DNA from: Yamagishiella unicocca
Lineage: Eukaryota > Chlorophyta > Chlorophyceae > Chlamydomonadales > Volvocaceae
Assembly (NCBI GenBank): GCA_003116995.1
Contig: BDSL01000012.1
Span: forward strand, 1-64,000
Length of the DNA: 64,000 bases
Direction of reading: 5' to 3'
A model generated the notes under the pieces. It was not told the origin of the DNA. It worked only from the letters and a program-made list of their open reading frames with translations, and did not search any database. The stretch's first letter is position 1. Every line of letters starts with the position of its first letter. This document shows, one piece after another, positions 20,701-32,568 of the stretch. Both the position numbers and the translations under genes were made by a program.

Positions 20701-21792
20701 ATGGCTGTGTAAAATTTCTAAATTGCTCGTCCCGGCCCAGGGGCCGGGCTGTACGGAACCGCGCAGGCCACTGCATCAGATACTATCAGATCATGCCCTC
20801 CCACACGTATCCACAAACAGTTCTTAGTCTACATAACAGACAATGTATTCAGTTCGAATATTTTGTTTTAACGTGGCTGCTGGAGCCGGAGCCAGCCGGC
20901 ATCAGGATGTACGGTGTCACAGCTTCTTGACTGGGCCGTGTCCCCACAATTGGTGTTATAAATCGCGCGGAAGCAGTGCTATATAAATATGTATATATAT
21001 TAATAAATTAATATTTAATGCCCAGCCAGTATGCACAATGTAGTCGTCGTTCTGCCCCAAGCCCCTGCTCCCATTCCTCGTGCAGGCTGGCGGACAGGTC
21101 GACGTTGTTGCCAACGGAAAACTTGGTGGCACCTTGCAGCGTATCTGTACATATCTGTATGCGATTAAGTGCGGACTGACGAGTGTGGAGGGAAAACTTG
21201 AACTTGAATGGGATGCCGTACCATACCGCGGTATGGTACGGCACCCCCCCCTCCTGCTCATACTTCACCCTGTTCCGGTGCAGTTGTGCTGATTCCATAA
21301 CTCCATAATAAGCTGTTGTCGCCTTCAGCACTATCCGTATGCAATATACATATACATTGTCGATATTGCCAGGCAATAGCAATGCAGCAGCAGTGTTCGC
21401 CAATGTTTGACCAGGTGTCCACGCATCCAACCTGCCACTTTTCCAGGCTTCTAGTGGAGCAATGTATCTTTATAATTATAATTTAGGCAGGCCTGTTCAG
21501 TTCTGGGCGTTGCGCTTCAGCATTTTATTTGCCTGGCGAGTTATGGTCAGCGACCGAGGAAGGCGACCGTCAGGAGCTGCGTGACAGAGCTGCTTGCTGC
21601 TTGCAGTAAGACGTAAGTTAGGACCACTGGACTTGGTGCTGCCAGCAGAATGACAAAGCTCGAGAGCTGCCGGTGAGCAGGAAGACCATTGCTGACCTCA
21701 AACCCGAAGCTCTGCTTGCGTGGCTTTATTTCCCTAGTTAATGGATTTTTTTACATTATCTGAAATGATTATTTTACCTGGAATACGTGCAG
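20701..21792. other. AT-richer spacer with no clear gene
   Basis: Apart from the palindrome at 21214-21243, nothing supports a gene. The region is less GC-rich than its surroundings, with TATATAAATATG-type runs at 20980-21020. Confidence 0.4.
21214..21243. repeat. Perfect 30-bp palindrome
   Basis: The left arm TGCCGTACCATACCG is followed directly, with no loop, by its exact reverse complement. It is flanked on the right by a C8 run. Confidence 0.95.
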
Positions 21793-22129
21793 GTGATAAA
21801 GCGATCGAATCCTGCCAAGACTGGGTGACATCTCTTAAGAACCTGGCTGCGCAGTATGCTGCCAACTTTGTTGAAGCATTTGGGAAATCACGCTGTGATG
21901 GTAAGCATGGGAGTGGCGCTTGTTTTCTGCGTGTGTTGCCAGAGCTGTCCTGAGAGTGTTGCAACGAACTCCTCTCCAACCTACTCTCCAACCTACTCTC
22001 CAACCTACAGGACGTGCGGGACACACAGCTGGGAGAGGACTTACTTGGCAGGATATGGAGCAGAGAGCATGGAGCAGCGGCTGGCTGGATTTGGTCGTTG
22101 AGGAGCTGCAGCGGCGTGATGGATTGTGA
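21793..22129 (+). CDS. Small two-exon coding fragment, unknown function
   Basis: Exon 21793-21900 reads GDKAIESCQDWVTSLKN followed by LAAQYAANFVEAFGKSRCD. It is bounded by a CAG acceptor and a GTAAGC donor. Exon 22011-22129 continues in phase as RAGHTAGRGLTWQD and SGWLDLVVEELQRRDGL to a stop. The intron between holds three copies of a 12-bp TCTCCAACCTAC unit that overlap the acceptor. No upstream start exon was located and no family recognised. It may be a transposon gene remnant. Confidence 0.35.
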
Positions 22130-22185
22130 GCATCAGCAGAGCATTGTGCTTTATAAATAGCATTGTGCGTGTGCCCTTGGGCACG

Positions 22186-22377
22186 ATGGCTGCTGGGTCC
22201 CATGTCACACAGAAGAAACGGCAGCGGGGTGTGATTGCCCTGGACGATGCTGTGGCTGCAGTGGCACAAACCGGTGACCAGCTTAAGGGTTTCTTTGTCC
22301 TTAATGATATGGTGGGGGTGGTGCCGGAGGACCTCCTTTTCATTAGCCCTGACCCCCAGAGGCCACTGGCAACCTGA
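22186..22377 (+). CDS. Short open frame, unknown (63 residues)
   Basis: The frame from ATG 22186 has protein-like composition: a basic QKKRQRG, then ALDDAVAAVAQTGDQLKG and FFVLNDMVGVVPEDLLFI. FFVLND recalls FWVLND in the minus-strand fragment at 2990-3490. It may be an isolated exon or part of the same remnant as 21793-22129. Confidence 0.25.
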   Translation: MAAGSHVTQKKRQRGVIALDDAVAAVAQTGDQLKGFFVLNDMVGVVPEDLLFISPDPQRPLAT

Positions 22378-22606
22378 TATCATCCTTGCCTCCACTTGTA
22401 TGTGGGTGCCACTGATGGTACCTGCTGCCAGATTGTCATATGAGCCAAAAAAAGAGTATGCTCATAGTGTTACCATGGAGTTGTGTGCTGTGATGGTAGC
22501 TTATGTGACACCTTGAGATACCTAGATAGACTATGCACTATGAGCACAGGGCCAATCTTGGCGGACGGAGATCACCATGTATATACTGCTGTGTAAAGTA
22601 AGCTGT

Positions 22607-22760
22607 ATTCACACCGTATCCATACGACCGGGACGTGTCGATACGGTCGTGTCAATGTGGCCTGTATCCACACAGCCCCGGATCAACACGTTCGGATAGA
22701 TCTGGTCGTATCAAGTGTCGGGTCGATACCATCGTATCAAGTGGACAGGATCTAGCCTAC
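22607..22760 (+). repeat. Cluster of degenerate TCGTRTCAA / CGTATCC motifs
   Basis: TCGTGTCAA at 22648 and TCGTATCAA at 22706 and 22732 lie among related GGTCGATAC and CCGTATCCATACG words on both strands. The same TCGTGTCAA word occurs in the 90-bp repeat at 19467-19645. Confidence 0.5.
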
Positions 22761-22838
22761 TCGGCTATATTTAATAGATCCGCCGTCTCAACTATCATTA
22801 GATCTCGTGTAAAATAAGGGGGGCAAAAATGCAGACGA

Positions 22839-23081
22839 AGGTCCAAGGTGAAGGAGGTGGGAGTAGCGCTCAAGGAGGCCGCGAGGAAGGATGCCAAGGA
22901 TATCCTAGTGCTGGTCGGGGAGGAGAACGACATGGGGGAGCTGCTGGTGGTGGGGGAGAAGGAGAAGAAGAAGAAGGGAAGCAGAGGAGACGTAGTAGTA
23001 GTAGAAGCTGCTGCTGTGCCGAAGAGGCCAAGACGAGGAGCAGGAGGTGCAGGCGGTGCAGGCAGACAAGCAAATAAGTAG
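22839..23081 (+). CDS. Basic C-terminal fragment with AT-hook-like motif
   Basis: The frame reads VKEVGVALKEAARKDAKDIL, VLVGEENDMGELLVVG, a KEKKKKGS stretch and PKRPRRGAGG before stopping at 23081. It looks like the lysine-rich end of a larger protein, starting after a CAG near 22838. The family is unknown. Confidence 0.25.
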   Translation, partial: RSKVKEVGVALKEAARKDAKDILVLVGEENDMGELLVVGEKEKKKKGSRGDVVVVEAAAVPKRPRRGAGGAGGAGRQANK

Positions 23082-23289
23082 TAGTGTGGCCGCTTGATTG
23101 CTTTTGCTTTGCGGGCACCTTGTTGTCTCACAACCCTTAAAGGCTCTGCGTGGGGACCCCAGCCATGATGTGGCGCGTGTTGGCATGTTGGTGGTGGCGT
23201 CATGGCAGACATTCGATATATATTACAATGTAACGAACGATGGAGAATACACAGATAATACCTCGTCCTGCCTCTATGCACTCACACGC

Positions 23290-26200
23290 ACAAGGTGAAA
23301 GCATCCCACCCCCGTCAGCGGTGATGGAGGCCATCGCGCGGACGCCAGCTGCATTCAGGGTGCCGTATCTTGCACGCACCACCGCCCAGCCAGCAAATAC
23401 TCCCGGCTGCACACACCGCGAGGGCGGATCGACGCAAACAGTATCGTGCCACCGCCGCGCAGCACGGGCGGCCTCACGACAGTGCCCGCGTGTAGCGCCA
23501 CCACCACCATAACCACCACCACAACCGTGCGTTCGTCGGTGCGGCTCCGCCCCGCCCGCCGGCGGTTGGTCCAAGCTCCTACTGCAGAACCATCGTTCGC
23601 GCTTACGCACACATAGAGGGCGAGTGTTCGCCAGCAGCCCATCACCGTCTAGCGCTCACCTGCGTCTGTTGGGAAACACAGCGCGGTCGCCGCCTCGTCC
23701 ACGGCGGGGTCCGCCTGCCTGCCCGGCGCCTGCGCGACGCAGCACCCCGACAGGCCGGCGGCGGCGGCAGCCGCCATGCCTCTCAGGTGGCGGCGGTGGC
23801 GGCGGCGGCGTGAGCGCAGCAGCGGCGGCGGTGGTGACGGCGGCGGCGGCGGCGGCGGCGATGACTCCGGACAGAACCCAAGGAGGCGGGCGTAGAGAGG
23901 CTGCCATACATGAGAGACGCGCCAAAGGCCGTACTGCCGCGTCACCCGCAGAAGAAGAGGAGGCAGCAGCACCTGCAAATGAGCGGGGGGGGGGAGAGGG
24001 AAGAGAAGGGACGGGGGGGAGGCAGGTCCGTCAGTGGTGATGGAGGCCATCGCGCGGACGCCAGCTGCATTCAGGGTGCCGTACCTTGCACGCACCACCG
24101 CCCAGCCAGCAAATACTCCCGGCTGCACACACCGCGAGGGCGGATCGACGCAAACAGTATCGTGCCACCGCCGCGCAGCACGGGCGGCCTCACGACAGTG
24201 CCCGCGTGTAGCGCCACCACCACCATAACCACCACCACAACTGTGCGTTCGTCGGTGCGGCTCCGCCCCGCCCGCCGGCGGTTGGTCCAAGCTCCTACTG
24301 CAGAACCATCGTTCGCGCTTACGCACACATAGAGGGCGAGTGTTCGCCAGCAGCCCATCACCGTCTAGCGCTCACCTGCGTCTGTTGGGAAACACAGCGC
24401 GGTCGCCGCCTCGTCCACGGCGGGGTCCACCTGCCTGCCTGGCGCCTGCGCGACGCAGCACCCCGACAGGCCGGCGGCGGCGGCGGCCGCCATGCCTCTC
24501 AGGTGGCGGCGGTGGCGGCGGCGGCGTGAGCGCAGCAGCGGCGGCGGTGGTGACGGCGGCGGCGGCGGCGGCGGCGATGACTCCGGACAGAACCCAAGGA
24601 GGCGGGCGTAGAGAGGCTGCCATACATGAGAGACGCGCCAAAGGCCGTACTGCCGCGTCACCCGCAGAAGAAGATGCGGCAGCAGCACCTGCAAATGAGC
24701 GGGGGGGGGGGGAGAGGGAAGAGAAGGGACGGGGCGGAGGCAGGTCCGTCAGCGGTGATGGAGGCCATCGCGCGGACGCCAGCTGCATTCAGGGTGCCGT
24801 ATCTTGCACGCACCACCGCCCAGCCAGCAAATACTCCCGGCTGCACACACCGCGAGGGCGGATCGACGCAAACAGTATCGTGCCACCGCCACGCAGCACG
24901 GGCGGCCTCACGACAGTGCCCGCGTGTAGCGCCACCACCACCATAACCACCACCACAACTGTGCGTTCGTCGGTGCGGCTCCGCCCCGCCCGCCGGCGGT
25001 TGGTCCAAGCTCCTACTGCAGAACCATCGTTCGCGCTTACGCACACATAGAGGGCGAGTGTTCGCCAGCCGCCCATCACCGTCTAGCGCTCACCTGCGTC
25101 TGTTGGGAAACACAGCGCGGTCGCCGCCTCGTCCACGGCGGGGTCCGCCTGCCTGCCTGGCGCCTGCGCGACGCAGCACCCCGAGAGGCCCCCACGGCCG
25201 CGGCCGCCATGCCTCCACCCCGCCCGCCGCTGTTGCTCCTCGCCATGGAGCGCCTAGCATGGCGCACAGCGGTGCCACCACCACACAGCTTCAGCTCAGG
25301 CGGCGGCGGCGGCGGCGTGAGCGCAGCAGCTGCGGTGGTGACGGTGGTGACGGTGGCGGCGGCGATGACTCCGGACAAAAGCCAAGGAGGCGGGCGTAGA
25401 GAGCCTGCCATACATGAGAGACGCGCCAAAGGCCGTACTGCCGCGTCACCCGCAGAAGAAGATGCGGCAGCAGCACCTGCAAATGAGCGGGGGGGGGGGA
25501 GAGGGAAGAGAAGGGACGGGGGGGAGGCAGGTCCGTCAGCGGTGATGGAGGCCATCGCGCGGACGCCAGCTGCATTCAGGGTGCCGTACCTTGCACGCAC
25601 CACCGCCCAGCCAGCAAATACTCCCGGCTGCACACACCGCGAGGGCGGATCGACGCAAACAGTATCGTGCCACCGCCGCGCAGCACGGGCGGCCTCACGA
25701 CAGTGCCCGCGTGTAGCGCCACCACCACCATAACCACCACCACAACTGTGCGTTCGTCGGTGCGGCTCCGCCCCGCCCCAAGGCGGTTGGTCCAAGCTCC
25801 TACTGCAGAACCATCGTTCGCGCTTACGCACACATAGAGGGCGAGTGTTCGCCAGCAGCCCATCACCGTCTAGCGCTCACCTGCGTCTGTTGGGAAACAC
25901 AGCGCGGTCGCCGCCTCGTCCACGGCGAGGTCCGCCTGCCTGCCCGGCGCCTGCGTGACGCAGCACCCCGACAGGCCGGCGGCGGCGGCAGCCGCCATGC
26001 CTCTCAGGTGGCGGCGGTGGCGGCGGCGGCGTGAGCGCAGCAGCGGCGGCGGTGGTGACGGCGGCGGCGGCGGCGGCGGCGATGACTCCGGACAGAACCC
26101 AAGGAGGCGGGCCTAGAGAGGCTGCCATACATGAGAGACGCGCCAAAGGCCGTACTGCCGCGTCACCCGCAGAAGAAGATGCGGCAGCAGCACCTGCAAA

Positions 26201-29200
26201 TGAGCGGGGGGGGGGGGAGAGGGAAGAGAAGGGACGGGGCGGAGGCAGGTCCGTCAGCGGTGATGGAGGCCATCGCGCGGACGCCAGCTGCATTCAGGGT
26301 GCCGTATCTTGCACGCACCACCGCCCAGCCAGCAAATACTCCCGGCTGCACACACCGCGAGGGCGGATCGACGCAAACAGTATCGTGCCACCGCCACGCA
26401 GCACGGGCGGCCTCACGACAGTGCCCGCGTGTAGCGCCACCACCACCATAACCACCACCACAACTGTGCGTTCGTCGGTGCGGCTCCGCCCCGCCCGCCG
26501 GCGGTTGGTCCAAGCTCCTACTGCAGAACCATCGTTCGCGCTTACGCACACATAGAGGGCGAGTGTTCGCCAGCCGCCCATCACCGTCTAGCGCTCACCT
26601 GCGTCTGTTGGGAAACACAGCGCGGTCGCCGCCTCGTCCACGGCGGGGTCCGCCTGCCTGCCTGGCGCCTGCGCGACGCAGCACCCCGAGAGGCCCCCAC
26701 GGCCGCGGCCGCCATGCCTCCACCCCGCCCGCCGCTGTTGCTCCTCGCCATGGAGCGCCTAGCATGGCGCACAGCGGTGCCACCACCACACAGCTTCAGC
26801 TCAGGCGGCGGCGGCGGCGGCGTGAGCGCAGCAGCTGCGGTGGTGACGGTGGTGACGGTGGCGGCGGCGATGACTCCGGACAAAAGCCAAGGAGGCGGGC
26901 GTAGAGAGCCTGCCATACATGAGAGACGCGCCAAAGGCCGTACTGCCGCGTCACCCGCAGAAGAAGATGCGGCAGCAGCACCTGCAAATGAGCGGGGGGG
27001 GGGAGAGGGAAGAGAAGGGACGGGGGGGAGGCAGGTCCGTCAGCGGTGATGGAGGCCATCGCGCGGACGCCAGCTGCATTCAGGGTGCCGTACCTTGCAC
27101 GCACCACCGCCCAGCCAGCAAATACTCCCGGCTGCACACACCGCGAGGGCGGATCGACGCAAACAGTATCGTGCCACCGCCGCGCAGCACGGGCGGCCTC
27201 ACGACAGTGCCCGCGTGTAGCGCCACCACCACCATAACCACCACCACAACTGTGCGTTCGTCGGTGCGGCTCCGCCCCGCCCGCCGGCGGTTGGTCCAAG
27301 CTCCTACTGCAGAACCATCGTTCGCGCTTACGCACACATAGAGGGCGAGTGTTCGCCAGCAGCCCATCACCGTCTAGCGCTCACCTGCGTCTGTTGGGAA
27401 ACACAGCGCGGTCGCCGCCTCGTCCACGGCGGGGTCCACCTGCCTGCCTGGCGCCTGCGCGACGCAGCACCCCGACAGGCCGGCGGCGGCGGCGGCCGCC
27501 ATGCCTCCACCCCGCCCGCCGCTGTTGCTCCTCGCCATGGAGCGCCTAGCATGGCGCACAGCGGTGCCACCACCACACAGCTTCAGCTCAGGCGGCGGCG
27601 TGAGCGCAGCAGCGGCGGCGGTGGTGACGGTGGTGACGGTGGCGGCGGCGATGACTCCGGACAAAACCCAAGGAGGCGGGCGTAGAGAGCCTGCCATACA
27701 TGAGAGACGCGCCAAAGGCCGTACTGCCGCGTCACCCGCAGAAGAAGATGCGGCAGCAGCACCTGCACGTGGGGGGGGGGGAGAGGGAAGAGAAGGGACA
27801 GGGGGGAGGCAGGTCCGTCAGTGAAACCACCACAACCGTGCGTTCGTCGGTGCGGCTCCGCCCCGCCCGCCGGCGGTTGGTCCAAGCTCCTACTGCAGAA
27901 CCATCGTTCGCGCTTACGCACACATAGAGGGCGAGTGTTCGCCAGCAGCCCATCACCGTCTAGCGCTCACCTGCGTCTGTTGGGAAACACAGCGCGGTCG
28001 CCGCCTCGTCCACGGCGGGGTCCGCCTGCCTGCCTGGCGCCTGCGCGACGCAGCACCCCGAGAGGCCCCCACGGCCGCGGCCGCCATGCCTCCACCCCGC
28101 CCGCCGCTGTTGCTCCTCGCCATGGAGCGCCTAGCATGGCGCACAGCGGTGCCACCACCACACAGCTTCAGCTCAGGCGGCGGCGGCGGCGGCGTGAGCG
28201 CAGCAGCTGCGGTGGTGACGGTGGTGACGGTGGCGGCGGCGATGACTCCGGACAAAAGCCAAGGAGGCGGGCGTAGAGAGCCTGCCATACATGAGAGACG
28301 CGCCAAAGGCCGTACTGCCACGTCACCCGCAGAAGAAGATGCGGCAGCAGCACCTGCACGTGGGGGGGGGGGGAGAGGGAAGAGAAGGGACGGGGGGGAG
28401 GCAGGTCCGTCAGTGAAACCACCACAACTGTGCGTTCGTCGGTGCGGCTCCGCCCCGCCCGCCGGCGGTTGGTCCAAGCTCCTACTGCAGAACCATCGTT
28501 CGCGCTTACGCACACATAGAGGGCGAGTGTTCGCCAGCAGCCCATCACCGTCTAGCGCTCACCTGCGTCTGTTGGGAAATACAGCGCGGTCGCCGCCTCG
28601 TCCACGGCGGGGTCCGCCTGCCTGCCCGGCGCCTGCGTGACGCAGCACCCCGACAGGCCGGCGGCGGCGGCAGCCGCCATGCCTCCACCCCGCCCGCCGC
28701 TGTTGCTCCTCGCCATGGAGCGCCTAGCATGGCGCACAGCGGTGCCACCACCACACAGCTTCAGCTCAGGCGGCGGCGTGAGCGCAGCAGCTGCGGTGGT
28801 GACGGTGGTGACGGTGGCGGCGGCGATGACTCCGGACAAAAGCCAAGGAGGCGGGCGTAGAGAGCCTGCCATACATGAGAGACGTGCCAAAGGCCGTACT
28901 GCCGCGTCACCCGCAGAAGAAGAGGAGGCAGCAGCACCTGCAAATGAGCGGGGGGGGGGGTAGAGGGAAGAGAAGGGACAGGGGGGAGGCAGGTCCGTCA
29001 ATGAAACCACCACAACCGTGCGTTCGTCGGTGCGGCTCCGCCCCGCCCGCCGGCGGTTGGTCCAAGCTCCTACTGCAGAACCATCATTCGCGCTTACGCA
29101 CACATAGAGGGCGAGTGTTCGCCAGCAGCCCATCACCGTCTAGCGCTCACCTGCGTCTGTTGGGAAACACAGCGCGGTCGCCGCCTCGTCCACGGCGGGG

Positions 29201-31770
29201 TCCGCCTGCCTGCCCGGCGCCTGCGTGACGCAGCACCCCGACAGGCCGGCGGCGGCGGCAGCCGCCATGCCTCTCAGGTGGCGGCGGTGGCGGCGGCGGC
29301 GTGAGCGCAGCAGCGGCGGCGGTGGTGACGGCGGCGGCGGCGGCGGCGGCGATGACTCCGGACAGAACCCAAGGAGGCGGGCGTAGAGAGGCTGCCATAC
29401 ATGAGAGACGCGCCAAAGGCCGTACTGCCGCGTCACCCGCAGAAGAAGAGGAGGCAGCAGCACCTGCAAATGAGCGGGGGGGGGGGTAGAGGGAAGAGAA
29501 GGGACGGGGGGGAGGCAGTTCCGTCAGCGGTGATGGAGGCCATCGCGCGGACGCCAGCTGCATTCAGGGTGCTGTATCTTGCACGCACCACCGCCCAGCC
29601 AGCAAATACTCCCGGCTGCACACACCGCGAGGGCGGATCGACGCAAACAGTATCGTGCCACCGCCGCGCAGCACGGGCGGCCTCACGACAGTGCCCGCGT
29701 GTAGCGCCACCACCACCATAACCACCACCACAACTGTGCGTTCGTCGGTGCGGCTCCGCCCCGCCCGCCGGCGGTTGGTCCAAGCTCCTACTGCAGAACC
29801 ATCGTTCGCGCTTACGCACACATAGAGGGCGAGTGTTCGCCAGCAGCCCATCACCGTCTAGCACTCACCTGCGTCTGTTGGGAAACACAGCGCGGTCGCC
29901 GCCTCGTCCACGGCGGGGTCCGCCTGCCTGCCTGGCGCCTGCGCGACGCAGCACCCCGACAGGCCGGCGGCGGCGGCAGCCGCCATGCCTCCACCCCGCC
30001 CGCCGCTGTTGCTCCTCGCCATGGAGCGCCTAGCATGGCGCACAGCGGTGCCACCACCACACAGCTTCAGCTCAGGCGGCGGCGTGAGCGCAGCAGCTGC
30101 GGTGGTGACGGTGGTGACGGTGGCGGCGGCGATGACTCCGGACAAAAGCCAAGGAGGCGGGCGTAGAGAGCCTGCCATACATGAGAGACGCGCCAAAGGC
30201 CGTACTGCCGCGTCACCCGCAGAAGAAGATGCGGCAGCAGCACCTGCACGTGGGGGGGGGGGGGAGAGGGAAGAGAAGGGACAGGGGGGAGGCAGGTCCG
30301 TCAATGAAACCACCACAACCGTGCGTTCGTCGGTGCGGCTCCGCCCCGCCCGCCGGCGGTTGGTCCAAGCTCCTACTGCAGAACCATCATTCGCGCTTAC
30401 GCACACATAGAGGGCGAGTGTTCGCCAGCAGCCCATCACCGTCTAGCGCTCACCTGCGTCTGTTGGGAAACACAGCGTGGTCGCCGCCTCGTCCACGGCG
30501 GGGTCCGCCTGCCTGCCCGGCGCCTGCGTGACGCAGCACCCCGACAGGCCGGCGGCGGCGGCAGCCGCCATGCCTCTCAGGTGGCGGCGGTGGCGGCGGC
30601 GGCGTGAGCGCAGCAGCGGCGGCGGTGGTGACGGCGGCGGCGGCGGCGGCGGCGATGACTCCGGACAGAACCCAAGGAGGCGGGCGTAGAGAGGCTGCCA
30701 TACATGAGAGACGCGCCAAAGGCCGTACTGCCGCGTCACCCGCAGAAGAAGAGGAGGCAGCAGCACCTGCAAATGAGCGGGGGGGGGGAGAGGGAAGAGA
30801 AGGGACGGGGGGGAGGCAGTTCCGTCAGCGGTGATGGAGGCCATCGCGCGGACGCCAGCTGCATTCAGGGTGCCGTATCTTGCACGCACCACCGCCCAGC
30901 CAGCAAATACTCCCGGCTGCACACACCGCGAGGGCGGATCGACGCAAACAGTATCGTGCCACCGCCGCGCAGCACGGGCGGCCTCACGACAGTGCCCGCG
31001 TGTAGCGCCACCACCACCATAACCACCACCACAACTGTGCGTTCGTCGGTGCGGCTCCGCCCCGCCCGCCGGCGGTTGGTCCAAGCTCCTACTGCAGAAC
31101 CATCGTTCGCGCTTACGCACACATAGAGGGCGAGTGTTCGCCAGCAGCCCATCACCGTCTAGCGCTCACCTGCGTCTGTTGGGAAACACAGCGCGGTCGC
31201 CGCCTCGTCCACGGCGGGGTCCACCTGCCTGCCTGGCGCCTGCGCGACGCAGCACCCCGACAGGCCGGCGGCGGCGGCCGCCATGCCTCTCAGGTGGCGG
31301 CGGCGGCGGCGGCGGCGTGAGCGCAGCAGCGGCGGCGGTGGTGACGGCGGCGGCGGCGGCGGCGGCGATGACTCCGGACAGAACCCAAGGAGGCGGGCGT
31401 AGAGAGCCTGCCATACATGAGAGACGCGCCAAAGGCCGTACTGCCGCGTCACCCGCAGAAGAAGAGGAGGCAGCAGCACCTGCAAATGAGCGGGGGGGGG
31501 GGAGAGGGAAGAGAAGGGACGGGGGGGAGGCAGGTCCGTCAGTGAAACCACCACAACTGTGCGTTCGTCGGTGCGGCTCCGCCCCGCCCGCCGGCGGTTG
31601 GTCCAAGCTCCTACTGCAGAACCATCATTCGCGCTTACGCACACATAGAGGGCGAGTGTTCGCCAGCAGCCCATCACCGTCTAGCGCTCACCTGCGTCTG
31701 TTGGGAAACACAGCGCGGTCGCCGCCTCGTCCACGGCGGGGTCCACCTGCCTGCCTGGCGGGGCCCTGCA
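23290..31770. repeat. Mosaic GC-rich satellite, 13 units with two-block variation
   Basis: Anchor GTTCGTCGGT occurs at 23531, 24247, 24965, 25752, 26470, 27256, 27842, 28434, 29022, 29740, 30325, 31041 and 31563. Spacings are about 717, 787, 587 or 522 bp. Length differences come from two modules. Block A (about 200 bp, starting GGTGATGGAGGCCATCGC) is present or absent. Block B is short (CCTCTCAGGTGGCGGC) or long (CCTCCACCCCGCCCGCC, with a second ATG-rich stretch). Units 2+3 and 4+5 form a near-identical 1505-bp duplication. Units 8+9 and 10+11 form another pair of about 1300 bp. Long frames on both strands are by-products of the codon-neutral GGC repeats. Confidence 0.92.
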
Positions 31771-32568
31771 TATGTACACCATCAAGAAGCCCACGGCGGC
31801 GGCCACCATTCCTCTCAGGCGGCGGCGGCGGCGGCGGCGTTAGCGCCGCCGCACGCCGCACACTGCCGTTGTCGCGGTGGCGGTGGAGAAGGGGCTGGGC
31901 GTGCGGCGGCGGTGGAGGGCTGGGCGTGCGGCGGCGGGGGAGGGGCTGGGCGTGCGGCGGCGGAGAAGGGCTGGGCGTTGGCGGCGGTGGAGGGCTGGGC
32001 GTTGGCGGCGGAGAAGGGCTGGGTGGTGGCGGTGGTGGAGGGCTGGGCGGCGGCGGCGGGGGAGGGCTGGGTGGCGGCGGCGGCTCGGGGCATTAGGGAC
32101 GGAGGCCGGCGTAGAGAGTCTGCCGCGAGGGGCGCATCCGCACCCTCGAAGGCACTGCACCACAGCGCGGCGCCGCTGCCGCCGACGCCAACGCCGCTGC
32201 TGCTGACGCCGCACACTGCCGTTGTCGCGGTGGCGGCGGAGAAGGGCTGGGCGTTGGCGGCTGGGTGGCGGCGGGGGTCTGCCTGCCTGGCGCCTGCGTG
32301 ACGCAGCACCCCGAGAGGCCCGTGGCGAGACGACCGATAGCATCGACGGCGACGGCGGCGGCGGTGGTGGAGGCGGCAGTGGCGGCAGCGATTACTCTGG
32401 ACATAAGGGAAGGAGGCGGGCGTAGAGAGCTGCCATGAGGGATGCGCCAAGGCCGTAATGCCACGTCACCCGCAGAAGAAGAGGAGGCAGCAGCGCCTGC
32501 AAATGGGGGGGGGAGTGACGGGACGCCGTTCACTTGACGTCTGTATTGCCATCGCACCATCACACCGG
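31771..32568. other. Degenerate GGC-rich edge of the satellite
   Basis: The sequence shifts from satellite to imperfect GGCGGCGG and GAAGGGCTGGGCG repeats (31880-32090) and back to satellite-like pieces. Examples are the CACCCGCAGAAGAAG segment at 32466 and the CCTGCGTGACGCAGCACCCC segment at 32291. No gene is supported. Confidence 0.6.

Noticed and set aside
23624..31677. Many 96-320-residue frames with Arg, Pro or Gly runs
   Set aside because: They arise from stop-free GGC repeats in the satellite and are open on both strands.
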